This document shows positions 18,215 to 27,976 of a stretch of 45,740 nucleotides of DNA, piece by piece; positions within the stretch are counted from its first letter, which is position 1; the number at the start of each line of letters is the position of its first letter. The stretch is from an uncultured Saprospiraceae bacterium (GTDB lineage: Bacteria > Bacteroidota > Bacteroidia > Chitinophagales > Saprospiraceae), in assembly GCA_937928575.1 (NCBI GenBank), contig CALFWW010000042.1, forward strand, positions 1 to 45,740. The letters are read 5' to 3'. Position numbers and translations under genes: made by a program. The notes under the pieces are model-generated. The model was not told the origin of the DNA. It searched no databases and saw nothing but the letters and a program-made list of their open reading frames with translations.

Positions 18215-21200
18215 ATGCCAAGTAAAATTGCAATAATAGGAATGTCTGGATTATTTCCAGGATCATCCACCAATGAAAAATTTTGGGAGAATTTGATGGA
18301 GGAAAAAGATCTGATTCAAGTCGCCAATGAACATGATTTTGGGGTGGATCCTAATGTGTTTTTTCAAGATGGAAAAGGGGTTGTTGACAAATGTTACTCA
18401 ACGAGAGGTGGATATATTCGAGACTTCAAATTTGATCCAAATGGTTATCAACTTCCTGCTGATTTTTTGGCCAAACAAGATAAATTATACCAATGGTCTT
18501 TGTACGTTGCCAAGCAAGCATTGAAAGATAGTGGCTATTTGGACAATAAAAATTTGTTGAAAAAATGCGGATTGATATTGGGTAATTTATCTTTCCCAAC
18601 AGCATCCTCCCATAAACTGTTAGCCTCTTTATACACCGATACATTGGAGCATGGCATCCAAGAATTAATTCAATCCAATACTTTCAAAGTTCAGTCTCAT
18701 AAATGGCAACAACCAGAAAATGAAGTGATCCAGTACACGCCTTCTCAAATGGTCGTGGAAGCATTGGGCCTTCAATCAAATCATTATGCATTGGATGCTG
18801 CTTGTGCCACTTCTTTGTATGCGGTCAAACTAGCGTCTGATGAATTACAAACTGGTCAATCAGACATGATGTTGGCGGGAGCCGTTTGTGCCTCAGACCA
18901 ATTATTTATTCACATGGGATTTTCGATTTTTCATGCGTATGCGGAGAATGACAAAAAGTTTGTTCCCTTAGATAAAAATTCTGCCGGACTCGTTTCTTCA
19001 GAAGGCGCAGGAATGGTGGTTTTGAAAAGATTGGAAGATGCAGAAAGAGACGGCGATAATATTTTAGGTGTCATTGGTGGTATCGGTTTATCCAATGATG
19101 GAAAAGGAAAATTCTTGTTGAGCCCAAATCCAAAAGGTCAAAAACTAGCATTCGAGCGTGCGTATGATGGCAATAAAATTCATCCAAAAGACACGCACTA
19201 TTTAGAATGTCATGCGACCGGAACCCCTTTGGGTGATATGACAGAGATTAATTCTATTGCAGAATTTTTCAAATTGCATCAAACAAAACCCATTTTAGGT
19301 TCTGTCAAATCGAATATGGGACACTTGCTAACTGCTGCCGGAATGCCAGGAATGATGAAGGTCTTATTGTCAATGCAAAAAAACACCATTCCTCCAAACA
19401 TTAATCTTACAGAATCACTTTCTTCTGATAATAATTGGATTGGCGGTTCAGAAATGATTGCAAAAGCAGTCGCTTGGAATGGAGACACCAAACAAGCTGG
19501 AATTAATTCATTTGGTTTTGGAGGCACTAATGCGCATATGGTCATCCAATCATATCCGCTAGACAACCAATATTCTAACAATAATCAACCGATTTCATTG
19601 CAACCAATGATCGTTACTGGAATGGATGTTCATTTTGGAAACTGTAAAAACTTGACGGAATTTTATTCCACTATTTACAATGGCAAACAACATTTCACTG
19701 ATTTACCTTCAGAAAGATGGAAAGGATTTGATCAACATCAGGCATTGTTGAAAAGCTACGGTTTTGAAAATGGGGAAGCACCCAAAGGAGCCTACATCGA
19801 TCACTTTGAAATTGATTTGTTACGTTACAAAATTCAACCGAAAGAAGCAGAGACTTTAGAACCTCAACAAGCCTTGATTTTAAAAGTGGCAGACCAAGCG
19901 ATTCAAGATGCCGAATTAGAAGAAGGACAAAATGTAGCGGTGTTGATTGCGATGGAACCAGAGCTGGGTGTACATCAATATTTGGCAAGATGGGATGTAG
20001 CTTGGCAATTGGACGAAGCGATTGAAAGACATCAATTGCCACTAAATCAGGAACAGATCACTACTTTAGAAAAACAGACGAAAAATGCCGTTTATCATTT
20101 GGAAGGCAAACAAACACCGAGTCAACATACCAGTTTTGTAGGTAATATTATGGCAAGTAGAATCGCTGCATTGTGGGATTTTTCTGGTCCAGCTTTTACG
20201 GTTTCTTGTGGTGACAATTCTGTTCTCAAAGCATTGCAAATTGCACAAAACCTTTTGTCGCTTGGTGAAGTAGATGCCGTAGTAGTAGGTGGTGTGGATT
20301 GCTCCGGCGGAATTGAAAATGTATTGTTACGCCAACATAAAAATGCAATTAATCAAAATAACAATCCTAGTTTATCACTCAATCAATCTGATGAAGGTTG
20401 GTTGATCGGAGAAGGTGCTGGTGCCATCGTTTTAAAAAGAGCAGATTCCAACAACACAAAATCTTATGGATGTATTGACAAAATCAACAAAGTCGCAACC
20501 AATGAATCCTTGGCTATTGGTTATCAAGAATTGGTCGGTTCAGGAATTGCAGCTGAAGATCAACAGGAAATAGAATCATTGTTACAACAATCCAATTCCC
20601 TAAAACAAAAAGTAGCATTGGGTAGCATCAAAACCAATATTGGACATACTTATGCCGCTTCAGGAATTGCTGGTTTGATCAAAACCTTATTGTGTTTACA
20701 TCACCAATTTATCCCCGGTATTCCAAATTGGAACGAACCTAAAAATAAAACACAATTCAACGATTCCTCTTACTACTTCCCTACTCAATCACGACCTTGG
20801 ATTTTACAAAATGGGGTCAACAAAAGAATCGCGAAAGTAAATGGATTGGATGGAATTAGTCTCCAAGTTTCAGAAACACCCTATGTAATCAACAATGATA
20901 ACACGTTTCTACTACAACAATTGCCAAAACTTTTTCCATTAAAAGGAAATGATGAGAAGGAATTACAAACCCAACTTTCTGCATTAGAAATTGCACTTGA
21001 TAATAATGAAAACTTGGCAGCAATCGCTCAGCAGTTTTACCAGATATTTCAAGAAAAAGCAAAAAGTCATTGTTTGGTTTTAGTCGCCAATTCTATCCAA
21101 AGCATTCGGAGTGAAATCATGTTCTTCAAGAGTGGATTGAACAAAGCTTTTCAAAATAACCAAATACTCAAAACACCGAAAGGTTCGTTTTTTACGCCAC

Positions 21201-24200
21201 AGCCATTTGGAAAAAATGCGGATATCACTTTTGTATATCCGGGATCATCGACTGCATATGAAGGATTAGGGAAAGAATTATTTCAGTTGTTTCCACATTT
21301 AAATCAACAATATGCGGACTTAAAACCTAGTCTAGATACTTTTGTAAATTCAGATTATTTATTTCCAAAAACAATTTCTATAAATTCAACAAAACCCAAT
21401 ATTTATAACAATTCAATTGGGATGATGTCGGTCGGAGTTTTCTACGCGGCTTGCTACACCAATATTTTGCGAGAAGTATTTAACGTCCAACCTAACAAGG
21501 CATTTGGATATAGCATGGGAGAATGCAGTAGTATGTGGTATGCATTGGAGGTGTGGAGTCCCGATGAAACAAAAGAATTTAGAAACTCCCCTATCTTCAA
21601 AGATAGATTTGCTGGGGAATTAGCATTGCTGGCAGAACATTGGAATACCACAACAGAAGTTGCCAAAACGTATTGGGTGAGCTTGGTTCTATTGGCTCCT
21701 AAAAATGAAGTGATAAAATTAGTCCAACAATATGATGAAGTATACCTGACGTTCATCAATACGGACAATGAAATCATCATTTCTGGAAACAAAGAAGCTT
21801 GTCTGCAAATAGCTCAACAATTAAACTGCAAGTCGATCAAAATTCCTTTTCAGAATGTCATTCACCATGATTTTTGTGAAAAGGAAGAAAAGGGATTATT
21901 GAAAATGCACAACTTCCCGATTCAATCTCGACCAGCTATTGATTTTTATTCCAGTATTTCTCAAGATAAAATTCCGTTGGATAGTTTAACGATTGCCAAA
22001 AATTCAACACAAGTTTGTTTTGAAAAAGTTAATTTTCCGAAGACCGTTCAAACCGTTTATAATACGGGAGCTCGTATTTTTATTGAAGTCGGTGCCGGTT
22101 CAACCTGCACCAATTGGATTCAAACTATTTTAAAAGATCAAGCTCATACTGCGATTGCCATTAATAAAAAAGGAAAGTCGGATGCACAATCCATTGTTGA
22201 AATATTGGCGACTTTATTATCTCATGGTTTGGACATTGACCTATCCAGCTTATACCCAAAAGAAAAAACAGTGGTTACTAAAAGATCATTTTTCAAAAAA
22301 ATAATTCTGGGTGGGAAACGTGTATTTGAATTGTTATTAAATCCAGAGATGAAAACATTATTTGCTAATGTTGATCATTCCACACCACCCAATTCTACCA
22401 AAAAACAACTCGTATTAGAAACTATTTCTAGTGAAGTACAAGCTTCTACCGTTGCTGTAATTCCTAATCAAAAAAATAAATCCATTTCATTTATGGAAAC
22501 CAACTTAGTTGAACAAAATAATAAAACAACCCAATCCTCCTCAACTGTTGCGGAGAATGGTTTGAAAAAACAAAACTTTGCCGCAGGTGAACAATTAAAA
22601 AATAAAGAAATCATTTTCTCACAAGAAGATTTGGTTGAATTTGCAAATGGGAAAATCGCCAATGTCTTTGGACCTGAATACAGCGTTATCGACAGTTATC
22701 GAAGAAGAGTCATGTTGCCGATGGACCCTTATTTATTGGTAAGCCGTGTTACTGGCTTAAATGCCAAGCTTGGGGAATACAAACCTTCCACAATGCAAAC
22801 GGAATACGACATTCCTTACAATGCTTGGTTCACCACAGATGGTCAAATTCCGTGGGCGGTTTCTGTAGAATCTGGTCAATGTGATTTACTACTGATCTCT
22901 TATTTGGGAATTGATTTTCAAAACAAAGGCGATTTAGTGTACCGCTTGTTAGATTGCACATTGACATTTGTAGATGACTTACCATACGAAGGTCAGACTT
23001 TGCGTTACGATATTTCCATCAATTCTTTTGTTGAAAATGCAGATAATTTGTTGTTCTTCTTCAGCTACAAATGTTATGTAGAAGATCGCTTGGTTTTGAA
23101 AATGGATGGTGGTTGTGCCGGATTTTTTAATGACCAACAATTGCAAGAAGGAAATGGTGTGGTGTATTCTGAGAAAGAAATTCATGCAAAAGCAAATGCG
23201 GAAAGAAAGTATTTTTCTCCAATGTTGAAGACAGATAAAACTTCATTTTCTAAAGAAGATTTGCGTCATCTGATCAACGGAGACATTGATAAATGTTTTG
23301 GAAATGAAAGTTATTATCCAAATGGTAAAAATCCATCTCTTCGTTTACCACCAGAAAAAATGTTGATGTTGGATCGAATAACTTCGGTTGATTTGAAAGG
23401 TGGTGCTTATGGCCTTGGGCTGATCATTGCGGAAAAAGATTTGGCTCCAGATGATTGGTATTTCCCATGTCATTTCCGAGATGATGAAGTATTAGCTGGT
23501 TCATTACAAGCAGAAGGTGGTGGAAATTTATTGCGTTTCTACATGATGATGTTGGGCTTACAGCGTTTCACAAAAGATGCACGTTTCCAACCAGTATTTG
23601 ATTTGGCTCAAAAAGTTCGTTGTCGCAAACAAGTTGTACCCGGTAAAGACACCAAGTTGATTTACAAATTAGAGATCAAAGAAATTAGCTTGATTCCATA
23701 CCCACATGTGATTGGAGATTTGGAAATTATTTCTGACGGTGTCATTACCGTTCATTTTGAAAACTTAGGATTGCAACTGAGAGAAAAAGACAATCCAAAA
23801 TATTTAGAAACGAATTCGGATGTTTATATCTCTCCAAGATCGGAAGGGGCATTGATGAACGAAAAAGATATCACCACTTTTGCCTTAGATGATCTTTCAA
23901 AATGTTTTGGCCCTGAATACAAACTCTATGATGGACGTGCTGTTTCTCATCAACCAAACACAGATTTGCAATTAATTTCTCGTGTATTGAGTGTAGATGG
24001 AGAGCGTCATGATTTTTCAAAACCTTCTACTATTATTTCAGAATACGATGTTCCTCATAATGTATGGTATTACGATCAGAATGCCAACATTACCATGCCG
24101 TATTCGATGATCATGGAAATCGCTTTGCAACCTTGTGGATTATTGGGTGCTTATTTAGGAAGTACTTTTGAATTTCCAGAAAAGAATTTATTCCTAAGAA

Positions 24201-25000
24201 ATTTGGATGGAGAAGGAACTAGTTTTGATTTACCAACAGGAACAGATTTTAGAGGAAAAGTTATTACCAACAAATCAGTATTAATTTCTTCCATCGGAAT
24301 GGGTGGAACAATTTTACAACATTATACTTTCGAATTATCTATTGATGGACACACTTTTTACAAAGGAAAATCTTCATTCGGATTCTTTACTGCAGAAATG
24401 CTGTCTGCACAAGTAGGATTGGATAATGGTAAAATGATACAACCATGGTTTATACAACAACAGCTTAAACCAACAGAATATTTACAAATCAAATTAGATT
24501 CTCTTTATGGGAAGATGAAATTATATAAAGCTCCTGAGAACAAAGCGCATTATAGATTGGCAAGTGATCAACTAAATTTATTAGATAAACTAATCATTGC
24601 AAAAAATCGCGGAGAATTCGGTAAAGGATACATTCATGCGACTAGACAAATTCACACCTACGATTGGTTTTTCACTTGCCATTTCTATGAAGATCCAGTA
24701 ATGCCAGGATCATTAGGTGTTGAGGCGATTTTGCAAGCGATGCAAGTATTTGCGCTGCAACAAGATTTAGGAAAAGATTTCAACAATCCGACTTTTGTAC
24801 AATTAGAAAATCACAAAACGGTGTGGAAATATCGTGGACAAATTTTGTTGCACGTAAAAGAAATGCAGTTGGAAGTTCACATCAAAACAATAGAAATGCG
24901 TGGCAACCAACTAGCAATAGTTGCTGATGCATCCTTGTGGAATGATGAAGTAAGAATTTATCAAGTGACCGATTTATCATTAGGAATTCAAGAAGCGTAA
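18215..25000 (+). CDS. pfaC: PUFA synthase PfaC: KS-CLF-AT-DH-DH
   Basis: A 2261-residue megasynthase subunit; ATG at 18215 is chosen over a TTG one codon earlier. Domains: ketosynthase (1-450; Cys197 in DAACATSL, HATGTPLGD, GSVKSNMGHLLTAAG); chain-length factor (about 465-880), a KS-like fold in which the active Cys is replaced by Gly666 (SCGDNSVLKAL); acyltransferase (about 1000-1350; YPGSSTAYEG, Ser1100 in GYSMGECSS); then two FabA-type dehydratases built from double hotdog folds, with His1753 in WYFPCHFRDDEVLAGS and His2156 in WFFTCHFYEDPVMPGS. Gene order and domains are PfaC, but the AT, which is the separate PfaB in Shewanella, is fused here, as in myxobacterial Pfa3. No C-terminal AGPAT domain is present. 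It sets chain length and places cis double bonds by dehydration and isomerisation. Confidence 0.95.
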   Translation: MPSKIAIIGMSGLFPGSSTNEKFWENLMEEKDLIQVANEHDFGVDPNVFFQDGKGVVDKCYSTRGGYIRDFKFDPNGYQLPADFLAKQDKLYQWSLYVAKQALKDSGYLDNKNLLKKCGLILGNLSFPTASSHKLLASLYTDTLEHGIQELIQSNTFKVQSHKWQQPENEVIQYTPSQMVVEALGLQSNHYALDAACATSLYAVKLASDELQTGQSDMMLAGAVCASDQLFIHMGFSIFHAYAENDKKFVPLDKNSAGLVSSEGAGMVVLKRLEDAERDGDNILGVIGGIGLSNDGKGKFLLSPNPKGQKLAFERAYDGNKIHPKDTHYLECHATGTPLGDMTEINSIAEFFKLHQTKPILGSVKSNMGHLLTAAGMPGMMKVLLSMQKNTIPPNINLTESLSSDNNWIGGSEMIAKAVAWNGDTKQAGINSFGFGGTNAHMVIQSYPLDNQYSNNNQPISLQPMIVTGMDVHFGNCKNLTEFYSTIYNGKQHFTDLPSERWKGFDQHQALLKSYGFENGEAPKGAYIDHFEIDLLRYKIQPKEAETLEPQQALILKVADQAIQDAELEEGQNVAVLIAMEPELGVHQYLARWDVAWQLDEAIERHQLPLNQEQITTLEKQTKNAVYHLEGKQTPSQHTSFVGNIMASRIAALWDFSGPAFTVSCGDNSVLKALQIAQNLLSLGEVDAVVVGGVDCSGGIENVLLRQHKNAINQNNNPSLSLNQSDEGWLIGEGAGAIVLKRADSNNTKSYGCIDKINKVATNESLAIGYQELVGSGIAAEDQQEIESLLQQSNSLKQKVALGSIKTNIGHTYAASGIAGLIKTLLCLHHQFIPGIPNWNEPKNKTQFNDSSYYFPTQSRPWILQNGVNKRIAKVNGLDGISLQVSETPYVINNDNTFLLQQLPKLFPLKGNDEKELQTQLSALEIALDNNENLAAIAQQFYQIFQEKAKSHCLVLVANSIQSIRSEIMFFKSGLNKAFQNNQILKTPKGSFFTPQPFGKNADITFVYPGSSTAYEGLGKELFQLFPHLNQQYADLKPSLDTFVNSDYLFPKTISINSTKPNIYNNSIGMMSVGVFYAACYTNILREVFNVQPNKAFGYSMGECSSMWYALEVWSPDETKEFRNSPIFKDRFAGELALLAEHWNTTTEVAKTYWVSLVLLAPKNEVIKLVQQYDEVYLTFINTDNEIIISGNKEACLQIAQQLNCKSIKIPFQNVIHHDFCEKEEKGLLKMHNFPIQSRPAIDFYSSISQDKIPLDSLTIAKNSTQVCFEKVNFPKTVQTVYNTGARIFIEVGAGSTCTNWIQTILKDQAHTAIAINKKGKSDAQSIVEILATLLSHGLDIDLSSLYPKEKTVVTKRSFFKKIILGGKRVFELLLNPEMKTLFANVDHSTPPNSTKKQLVLETISSEVQASTVAVIPNQKNKSISFMETNLVEQNNKTTQSSSTVAENGLKKQNFAAGEQLKNKEIIFSQEDLVEFANGKIANVFGPEYSVIDSYRRRVMLPMDPYLLVSRVTGLNAKLGEYKPSTMQTEYDIPYNAWFTTDGQIPWAVSVESGQCDLLLISYLGIDFQNKGDLVYRLLDCTLTFVDDLPYEGQTLRYDISINSFVENADNLLFFFSYKCYVEDRLVLKMDGGCAGFFNDQQLQEGNGVVYSEKEIHAKANAERKYFSPMLKTDKTSFSKEDLRHLINGDIDKCFGNESYYPNGKNPSLRLPPEKMLMLDRITSVDLKGGAYGLGLIIAEKDLAPDDWYFPCHFRDDEVLAGSLQAEGGGNLLRFYMMMLGLQRFTKDARFQPVFDLAQKVRCRKQVVPGKDTKLIYKLEIKEISLIPYPHVIGDLEIISDGVITVHFENLGLQLREKDNPKYLETNSDVYISPRSEGALMNEKDITTFALDDLSKCFGPEYKLYDGRAVSHQPNTDLQLISRVLSVDGERHDFSKPSTIISEYDVPHNVWYYDQNANITMPYSMIMEIALQPCGLLGAYLGSTFEFPEKNLFLRNLDGEGTSFDLPTGTDFRGKVITNKSVLISSIGMGGTILQHYTFELSIDGHTFYKGKSSFGFFTAEMLSAQVGLDNGKMIQPWFIQQQLKPTEYLQIKLDSLYGKMKLYKAPENKAHYRLASDQLNLLDKLIIAKNRGEFGKGYIHATRQIHTYDWFFTCHFYEDPVMPGSLGVEAILQAMQVFALQQDLGKDFNNPTFVQLENHKTVWKYRGQILLHVKEMQLEVHIKTIEMRGNQLAIVADASLWNDEVRIYQVTDLSLGIQEA

Positions 25001-25024
25001 CACTAAAACTCAAAAGAAACTAAG

Positions 25025-26644
25025 ATGGAATTTATAGGAACACCGCAAGAAATATTTTGGAAAGGTTCGCCAAGAGACATCGTTTTTGAACAAGCAGCTA
25101 TTCAGGAAAAACTAGCCAATACTCAATTACCTTGTTATGTCATGAAGGATTTCAATGGCAGAATTGGGGTCAGTAATACTGGCGAGTTGGTTTCCAAAGG
25201 TCGTGGCTTGCAAGTATTAGCAATCGCCAATCCAATGACTGCTGCGCAACTCGGAGATCCAACATTTAGAAAAGATTATAATTTAAAATACGCTTATAAA
25301 ACAGGAGCAATGGCGAATGGAATTGCTTCAGAAGAATTGGTGATTGCAATTGGTAAAGCAGGTTTTTTAGGATCTTTTGGAGCTGCTGGTTTAGTTCCTA
25401 ATCGTGTATCGGAAGCGATTGAAAAAATTCAACATCATTTAAGAACTGAAACTTATGCATTCAATTTAATACATAGCCCCAATGAAGAAGCATTAGAAGC
25501 AGGAGCCGTACAACTATTTCTAGAAAGAGGTGTACATGTTGTTGAAGCCTCTGCATTTCTTAGCTTGACAGAACATATTGTACATTATAGAGTCGCAGGA
25601 TTAAGTCAAAATACGGATGGAACAATCAATATTAAAAATCGGGTGATTGCAAAAATTTCTCGTAAAGAAGTGGCGACTCATTTTATGCAAGCGGCACCTG
25701 ATGAGTATTTAGAAAGTCTGTTGAAGCAAGGAAAAATTACAGCTCAACAAGCTCAATTGGCAAAATTGGTTCCTATGGCGGATGACATTACCGTGGAAGC
25801 AGATTCGGGTGGTCATACGGATAATCGGGTTTTGGTTGCCTTACTTCCAAGTATCATTTTACTTCGCGATCAATTGCAGAAGAAGCATCAATTCAAACAA
25901 AAAATCAGAATTGGTGCAGCCGGTGGCATCTCAACTCCTGCTTCTGCCCTTGCTGCATTTATGATGGGAGCAGCGTATGTGGTCACGGGTTCTATCAATC
26001 AAGCTTGTGTGGAGGCCGGCACTTCGGAGCATGTACGTAAATTGTTAGCAAATGTAGAATCTACGGATGTTATGATGGCACCTGCATCTGATATGTTTGA
26101 AATGGGTGTCGAATTGCAAGTGCTCAAAAGAGGAACTTTATTTGGACCAAGAGCAAAAAAATTATACGAATACTACAAACAATATAAATCAATTGATGAA
26201 ATTCCAACAGCCGAAAGATTGAAATTGGAGAAACAAGTTTTTAAAAAACCACTAGAAGAAATTTGGCAAGGGTGTATTGATTTTTTCCAAAAGAGAGATC
26301 CTCATCAAATTGAACGTGCGAAAAATAATCCACATCGTAAAATGGCATTGATTTTCCGTTGGTACTTAGGCTTGTCTTCTAATTGGGCCAATGCAGGAAC
26401 TTCTGACCGTGCTACTGATTATCAAATTTGGTGTGGTCCATCTATGGGATCTTTTAATGATTGGGCAAAAGATACATACTTGGAAGTTTATCAAAATAGA
26501 AAAGCGGCTGATTTGGCGAATCAAATTATGGATGGTGCTGCCTATTTGTATCGAATTCAAACATTGCAATTACAAGGTCTGCGGTTGGCGGATGAGATGT
26601 GTGGGTATGTGCCTAGTGAGGTAGCGAGAATCGTTGGTGTATAA
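25025..26644 (+). CDS. pfaD: PUFA synthase PfaD: FMN-dependent trans-acting enoyl reductase
   Basis: A 539-residue member of the PfaD family within the nitronate monooxygenase-like FMN TIM-barrel superfamily. Visible features are GFLGSFGAAGLVPNRVSEAI near residues 118-137, EADSGGHTDNR (about 259-269), and a Gly-rich FMN phosphate loop region (IGAAGGISTPASALAAF followed by MGAAYVVTGSINQACVEAG). It would reduce enoyl-ACP intermediates not destined to become double bonds. The start is an ATG 24 nt after the pfaC stop, so it belongs to the same operon; length is normal for PfaD. A strong hairpin follows the gene. Confidence 0.95.
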   Translation: MEFIGTPQEIFWKGSPRDIVFEQAAIQEKLANTQLPCYVMKDFNGRIGVSNTGELVSKGRGLQVLAIANPMTAAQLGDPTFRKDYNLKYAYKTGAMANGIASEELVIAIGKAGFLGSFGAAGLVPNRVSEAIEKIQHHLRTETYAFNLIHSPNEEALEAGAVQLFLERGVHVVEASAFLSLTEHIVHYRVAGLSQNTDGTINIKNRVIAKISRKEVATHFMQAAPDEYLESLLKQGKITAQQAQLAKLVPMADDITVEADSGGHTDNRVLVALLPSIILLRDQLQKKHQFKQKIRIGAAGGISTPASALAAFMMGAAYVVTGSINQACVEAGTSEHVRKLLANVESTDVMMAPASDMFEMGVELQVLKRGTLFGPRAKKLYEYYKQYKSIDEIPTAERLKLEKQVFKKPLEEIWQGCIDFFQKRDPHQIERAKNNPHRKMALIFRWYLGLSSNWANAGTSDRATDYQIWCGPSMGSFNDWAKDTYLEVYQNRKAADLANQIMDGAAYLYRIQTLQLQGLRLADEMCGYVPSEVARIVGV

Positions 26645-26660
26645 TGGACTTTTGGATATT

Positions 26661-26749
26661 TAGGCTTTTAGCCAAGAGGTCGTTCAAATTGAAATTGAAT
26701 TATCATTTGAACGACCTCTTAACTAAAAGTCTAAACGGCTAAAAATCTA
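26661..26749. terminator. Nested inverted repeat, bidirectional terminator between pfaD and hpd
   Basis: AAGAGGTCGTTCAAAT (26674-26689) and its perfect 16-bp complement (26705-26720) surround a 15-nt loop. An outer imperfect pair, TAGGCTTTTAGCC (26661-26673) with 26737-26749, lies around it. The position between convergent pfaD and hpd fits a two-way transcription terminator. Confidence 0.75.
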
Positions 26750-26751
26750 CC

Positions 26752-27876
26752 TTACAAAGTCCCTCTCAACTCCTGGTCTCTTTCTATCGCTTCAAACAAT
26801 GCTTTGAAATTTCCTTTACCAAAAGACTTCGCTCCTCTTCTTTGAATGATTTCGTAAAAAACGGTTGGACGATCTTGAACTGGTTTGGTGAAAATTTGTA
26901 ATAAATAACCTTCTTCATCACGATCGATAAGGATATTTAATCGTTTCAATTCTACTAAACTTTCTTGAATTGATCCTACTCTATCCATTACAGTATCGTA
27001 ATACGTATCTGGAACTTGTAGAAACTCAACACCATTCTTACGTAATTGATCAACCGTTTCGATAATGTTGTTGGTTGCGATAGCGATGTGTTGGACACCT
27101 GCACTTTTGTAATAATCCAAGTATTCTTCAATCTGAGATTTCTTCAAACCCTGCGCTGGTTCGTTGATTGGAAATTTGACATAGCCATTTCCATTGGATA
27201 CTACTTTACTCATTAGCGCTGTGTATTTGGTAGAAATATCTTTGTCATCAAAAGTGATTAGCAATTTAAAGCCCATGACATCTTGATAGAATTGAACCCA
27301 TTTGTTCATTCCTCCTAACTCCACATTTCCAACACAATGATCTACATATTGAAGACCAACTGATTTGACAGGAACCGTTGTTGTTTTTGGTTCAAATCCT
27401 GGCATGAAGACACCTTTGTAGTTTTTTCTTTCTACAAATGTGTGAATCGTGTCACCATAAGTATGAATAGATGCCGTTACAATTTCTCCGTTGTCATCTG
27501 AAGTTTTTTGAAGGCCGATTGCTTCTTTGGCTCCTCTTTCTAAAGCCGTTTTAAAAGAATATTCTGCATCATCTACCCACAATGCTAACACTTTGACTCC
27601 GTCTCCGTGTAAAGCAACATGTTTGGACACCTCACTTTCTGGATTTAGAGAACTTGTGATAAGGAAACGAACTTTACCTTGTTGCAACACATAGGTAATC
27701 GCATCTGAAGAACCTGTTTCAGGTCCACGATAAGCAACGCATTCAAAACCAAAAGCGGTTTGATAATAATAAGATGCTTGCTTGGCATTGGCTACATAGA
27801 ATTCTACGTAGTCCGTTCCCAAAAGTGGGAATAGGTCTTTTTCAACCTCAGTTGTATTTTTTGTTAAAGTATCCAT
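26752..27876 (-). CDS. hpd: 4-hydroxyphenylpyruvate dioxygenase
   Basis: A 374-residue Fe(II) dioxygenase that turns 4-hydroxyphenylpyruvate into homogentisate in tyrosine breakdown. Two vicinal-oxygen-chelate domains are seen; iron ligands in the second are His of YVDHCVGN, His of GVQHIAIATNN and Glu of FYEIIQRRGAKSFGKGNF, the family hallmark near the C-terminus. Length is normal. It lies downstream of hmgA on the same strand, separated by 100 nt with a long hairpin, and is convergent with pfaD. Confidence 0.96.
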   Translation of the reverse strand: MDTLTKNTTEVEKDLFPLLGTDYVEFYVANAKQASYYYQTAFGFECVAYRGPETGSSDAITYVLQQGKVRFLITSSLNPESEVSKHVALHGDGVKVLALWVDDAEYSFKTALERGAKEAIGLQKTSDDNGEIVTASIHTYGDTIHTFVERKNYKGVFMPGFEPKTTTVPVKSVGLQYVDHCVGNVELGGMNKWVQFYQDVMGFKLLITFDDKDISTKYTALMSKVVSNGNGYVKFPINEPAQGLKKSQIEEYLDYYKSAGVQHIAIATNNIIETVDQLRKNGVEFLQVPDTYYDTVMDRVGSIQESLVELKRLNILIDRDEEGYLLQIFTKPVQDRPTVFYEIIQRRGAKSFGKGNFKALFEAIERDQELRGTL

Positions 27877-27905
27877 TATTTTTTAATTAAAAATTTTATA
27901 ATTAA

Positions 27906-27963
27906 AAATTTAAAATAGATCGTCAGGATGCGTACTCACGTAATAACGATCTATTTTAAATTT
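27906..27963 (-). terminator. 18-bp inverted repeat between hmgA and hpd
   Basis: AAATTTAAAATAGATCGT (27906-27923) and its perfect complement (27946-27963) are separated by 22 nt. The hairpin lies 13 nt past the hmgA stop and upstream of hpd. A run of A/T follows, so it may be a partial terminator that lowers hpd transcription, an RNA-processing or stabilising hairpin, or an operator. The roles cannot be separated from sequence. Confidence 0.55.
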
Positions 27964-27976
27964 TAAATTTGATTAT

